A stretch of 64,000 nucleotides of DNA from Cyanoderma ruficeps. Lineage: Eukaryota > Chordata > Aves > Passeriformes > Timaliidae. The notes under the pieces were generated by a model. It did not search any database, was not told the DNA's origin, and saw only the letters and a program-made list of their open reading frames with translations. The position numbers and the translations under genes were made by a program. The stretch lies in contig VZDJ01007753.1 in assembly GCA_008694505.1 (NCBI GenBank), positions 10,387,666 to 10,451,665 on the forward strand, read 5' to 3'. Positions 61,501 to 64,000 of this stretch are shown here, piece by piece; within the stretch, counting starts at the first letter, position 1, and the number at the start of each line of letters is the position of its first letter.

Positions 61501-64000
61501 AGAACTCAGAACTCACCATTAGTCATGCCCATTTTAGGAAAGCTGTGCAAGGCTTTTGTGGCTTGCAGGTTTTAATATAATCAGAACCTTCTTACCATGA
61601 AGTATCTTCAACTAGAACACAGGAATTTACTCTACTGTTTATGTCTGTTGGACCTACCTAAAATTTTCTCAGTAGAATGGTTTTTAATGGGTTTCTGGTT
61701 TCTACTTATGTAATTAATTTATGAATATGAGAATTAGGCTCCTAAGTCACCTAACAACCGTTAACAAGTTTCTATAAAGGAATAATTAAATTCCCAAGTA
61801 TTAAATGAACACTTACATGACATATACACTGAGGGATGAAAAATTAGAAAGGATTGTCTGCTGATACACTTCCATTCTGGTTTCTGAACCATCATTTTTA
61901 TACCAAATATTCTCAACTATTAACCTTTCTAGGAATAAATACAATTTTAACATATTAAGAGAATTTAAGACTATCTACTTATTACCTTACTATTACCTTA
62001 TTACTTACACCTTAATATTATGGCGTTTTCTTTGGAGTGGAGAAAGAAGATACATGTAGGGCAGTTTCAATGGAGGAAACTAGAGATTTAATGTCTATTC
62101 AGATCAAAATATAGATATTCAGAGAACTAACCCCTATCGGTAGGAAAAATATTTTAGTCACTACATTTTTACCACATACATATAAAATCTCATTGATTTC
62201 CATTACACAAGTGAGTTAACCTGAGAGGAAAGACAAACGGAAAAAAGTCTTTCACACTCTTCACTGGGCTTTAGATCAAGTTTTTAGTGACCAACAAGTC
62301 AGATAAAGAATAGAATGCATCGTGTTAAAAAATCAGGATCCTACAACAATTATCCAATGTGAAAATAAACTCACATGCTATTTGCAAAACTTTCTTTTCC
62401 ATAGGTCATTTCAAAGGACATATACATATGTACATTTTAAAAGGTTACATTAACTGGAAAACATAGAAAGGACAGAAGAATTTCCTAACTTTATTTTTCT
62501 AAGGAAACACTGAGCTTCCTCCACAATCCATAACATTCAGTCATAATATCATTCTGTGCAAGAGCAACTGAAAGGCACAGCAGAAGCAAATTATTCATGG
62601 CATTCCTAGAGGTGACAATAATAATTACAGAAGTTAAAATTCCTGTCCTTTTATATATTCTCCCTTCTATGCATTTACAACTTGCTTTCAAGATTATTTG
62701 GTTTCTAATAAAATACTTTCAATATTGTCAAGTTTTCATTTTTGTTGTGTTAGGACTTATTGTGGGGAAGGCAGCAGTAAAACAAAGTGAACAACCAACC
62801 TCCAGATAGATATGTACAAAATCAATCTCTTTTCCATGGAGTCCTGTTTTTTGTCTTAGAAATTTTCCACTTTATTTGAGCATTATGCTTAGTGTTTTGT
62901 ACAGCATGATTTAATGGGCAAATCATTGCAGACCAGAAATGTTCTTTCCCAACCCCAGATCCTAAACAGCCACCTTGAAATGCATTTTTTTTAAATGAAA
63001 GAAAAAGATTGTGACATTAAAAAGGGAATCTCCCCAGAACATTTTTAATCTGTTATAATTGTTGTCTATCTGCTCCCCTTAACTTTTTTCAGCAATGCAT
63101 TTTCTGAAAACTGTTTTGCTGTGTTGTGTGACATAATGGGGGTACAGACACTCTTAACCAGTCATGCCTCTTCATTTTTCTTGATTAATTATATTGTGAT
63201 TCCCTGTCCTGACTTTACTAGAATCCAAATGGACAGAAACAGCCTTAATGTCATAAATTAGGTAGTACTGACCAGATAAATGCAACACAGACAGTGAGAA
63301 ACTAACTAAACAAACAAAAAAAATCACTCTTTTAATTCACACATTAAAACCTAGTCTTTCAATCTTCTAGATAAATCCCCACAGCATGTTGTTAAAATCC
63401 CCAAATCAACCCATTTTAAATTTTATCTGAGAAATGCTATAATGCAACAGAATTACCTTTTGGCTAAACCACTAGTAAACTTCTCCTAAACTACAGCATC
63501 AAAATAGCATCTTCCAAGAGAAAGCAGGTGTCTGTGCTCTGGCATTTAGTGACTAAGAGCATAAATCAAATGAATAGATGGATTAGATAAAACTATGTTA
63601 AGGACAAATTAAGTATTGATAAACTTGATAAAACATGATATTACTGTGGTGTGCCACAACACAGAAGGACATATGGCAGAACCAAATGTCAATTTAAAAT
63701 GCTGTAATGTGCTACAGACTTGACTCAGCATGGTGATATGACAAGAATCCTAAATAACAAAATAAGAAGATTGTAAGTGTTCTCTCTAGTAGTAAAAACT
63801 TCAATCTTTCAGTTCTAGTTTAGCCAAATATAAGACTACAGGAAAAAAAACCATGACACACCAAAACCAAACCCAAAAGCCAGTAAATGTGATTATTATC
63901 TCTTTAGTTAATCCTTATGTCAATAAAAAGGCTTCTATATTTGAACACTTGCTAGGAATGGAGCTCAGGACAGATTTCAAAGGAAGACTCGTAACCAACA
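58513..64000. other. AT-rich non-coding stretch, nothing recognised
   Basis: No gene, RNA gene or interspersed repeat is recognised. A less AT-rich section at about 59090-59350 is the only compositional change. A 15-bp-period tandem duplication lies at 61420-61448. TA-rich simple sequence is at about 60888-60925. Confidence 0.55.
61420..61448. repeat. 15-bp-period tandem duplication
   Basis: Aatttatgtgcagg at 61420-61433 recurs exactly at 61435-61448, separated by one C. It creates the repeated NLCAG in the + strand frame across it, which otherwise has no recognisable domain. Confidence 0.9.

Noticed and set aside
1..64000. Prokaryotic or phage-type systems, CRISPR arrays, operons
   Set aside because: No compact coding, no regularly spaced repeats and no ribosome binding sites; CR1 repeats place the window in a sauropsid, probably bird, genome.

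Overview
The window looks like nuclear DNA from a bird, or at least a sauropsid. It is AT-rich, CpG-poor and has no long open reading frame: the longest read 70-157 codons, about what chance gives in AT-rich DNA. Its recognisable interspersed repeats are CR1 LINE fragments, including the typical short 3' tails built from ATTCTATG-like 8-mers. There are no operons, ribosome binding sites, CRISPR arrays or compact coding organisation. I recognise no protein-coding exon of a host gene; the only real coding remnant is a broken piece of CR1 ORF2 at about 37.19-37.60 kb.

Layout: 1-30 kb is non-coding and AT-rich, with CR1 fragments at 1.9 and 7.5 kb, simple repeats, an unexplained GC-richer patch at 21.9-22.2 kb and a GA microsatellite at 27.06 kb. 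From about 31.2 to 33.5 kb the base composition changes. The + strand becomes strongly pyrimidine-rich, CpG rises (18 CpGs counted in 32881-33480), and an inverted CCAAT box sits at 33.35 kb next to a small assembly gap. This is the best candidate for a promoter or first non-coding exon, probably read on the minus strand and leftwards; I cannot name the gene. 33.5-64 kb is again non-coding and AT-rich. It holds the best CR1 copy (37.19-37.78 kb), a probable ancient MIR-like remnant (39.4 kb), two more CR1 scraps (45.25 and 46.53 kb), several short perfect inverted repeats (41.8, 50.2, 52.2 and 54.85 kb) and stretches that read like conserved developmental enhancers.

The simplest overall reading is a gene-poor stretch, intergenic or long-intron, around one promoter-like island. 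I found no convincing new biological system. The items most worth checking are the promoter-like island, the paired palindromes at 50199-50296, the 13-bp-arm hairpin at 23571-23604, the perfect 22-bp palindrome at 54851-54872, and the unclassified patch at 21.9 kb. The enhancer-like calls are impressions from sequence texture and need a cross-species alignment.
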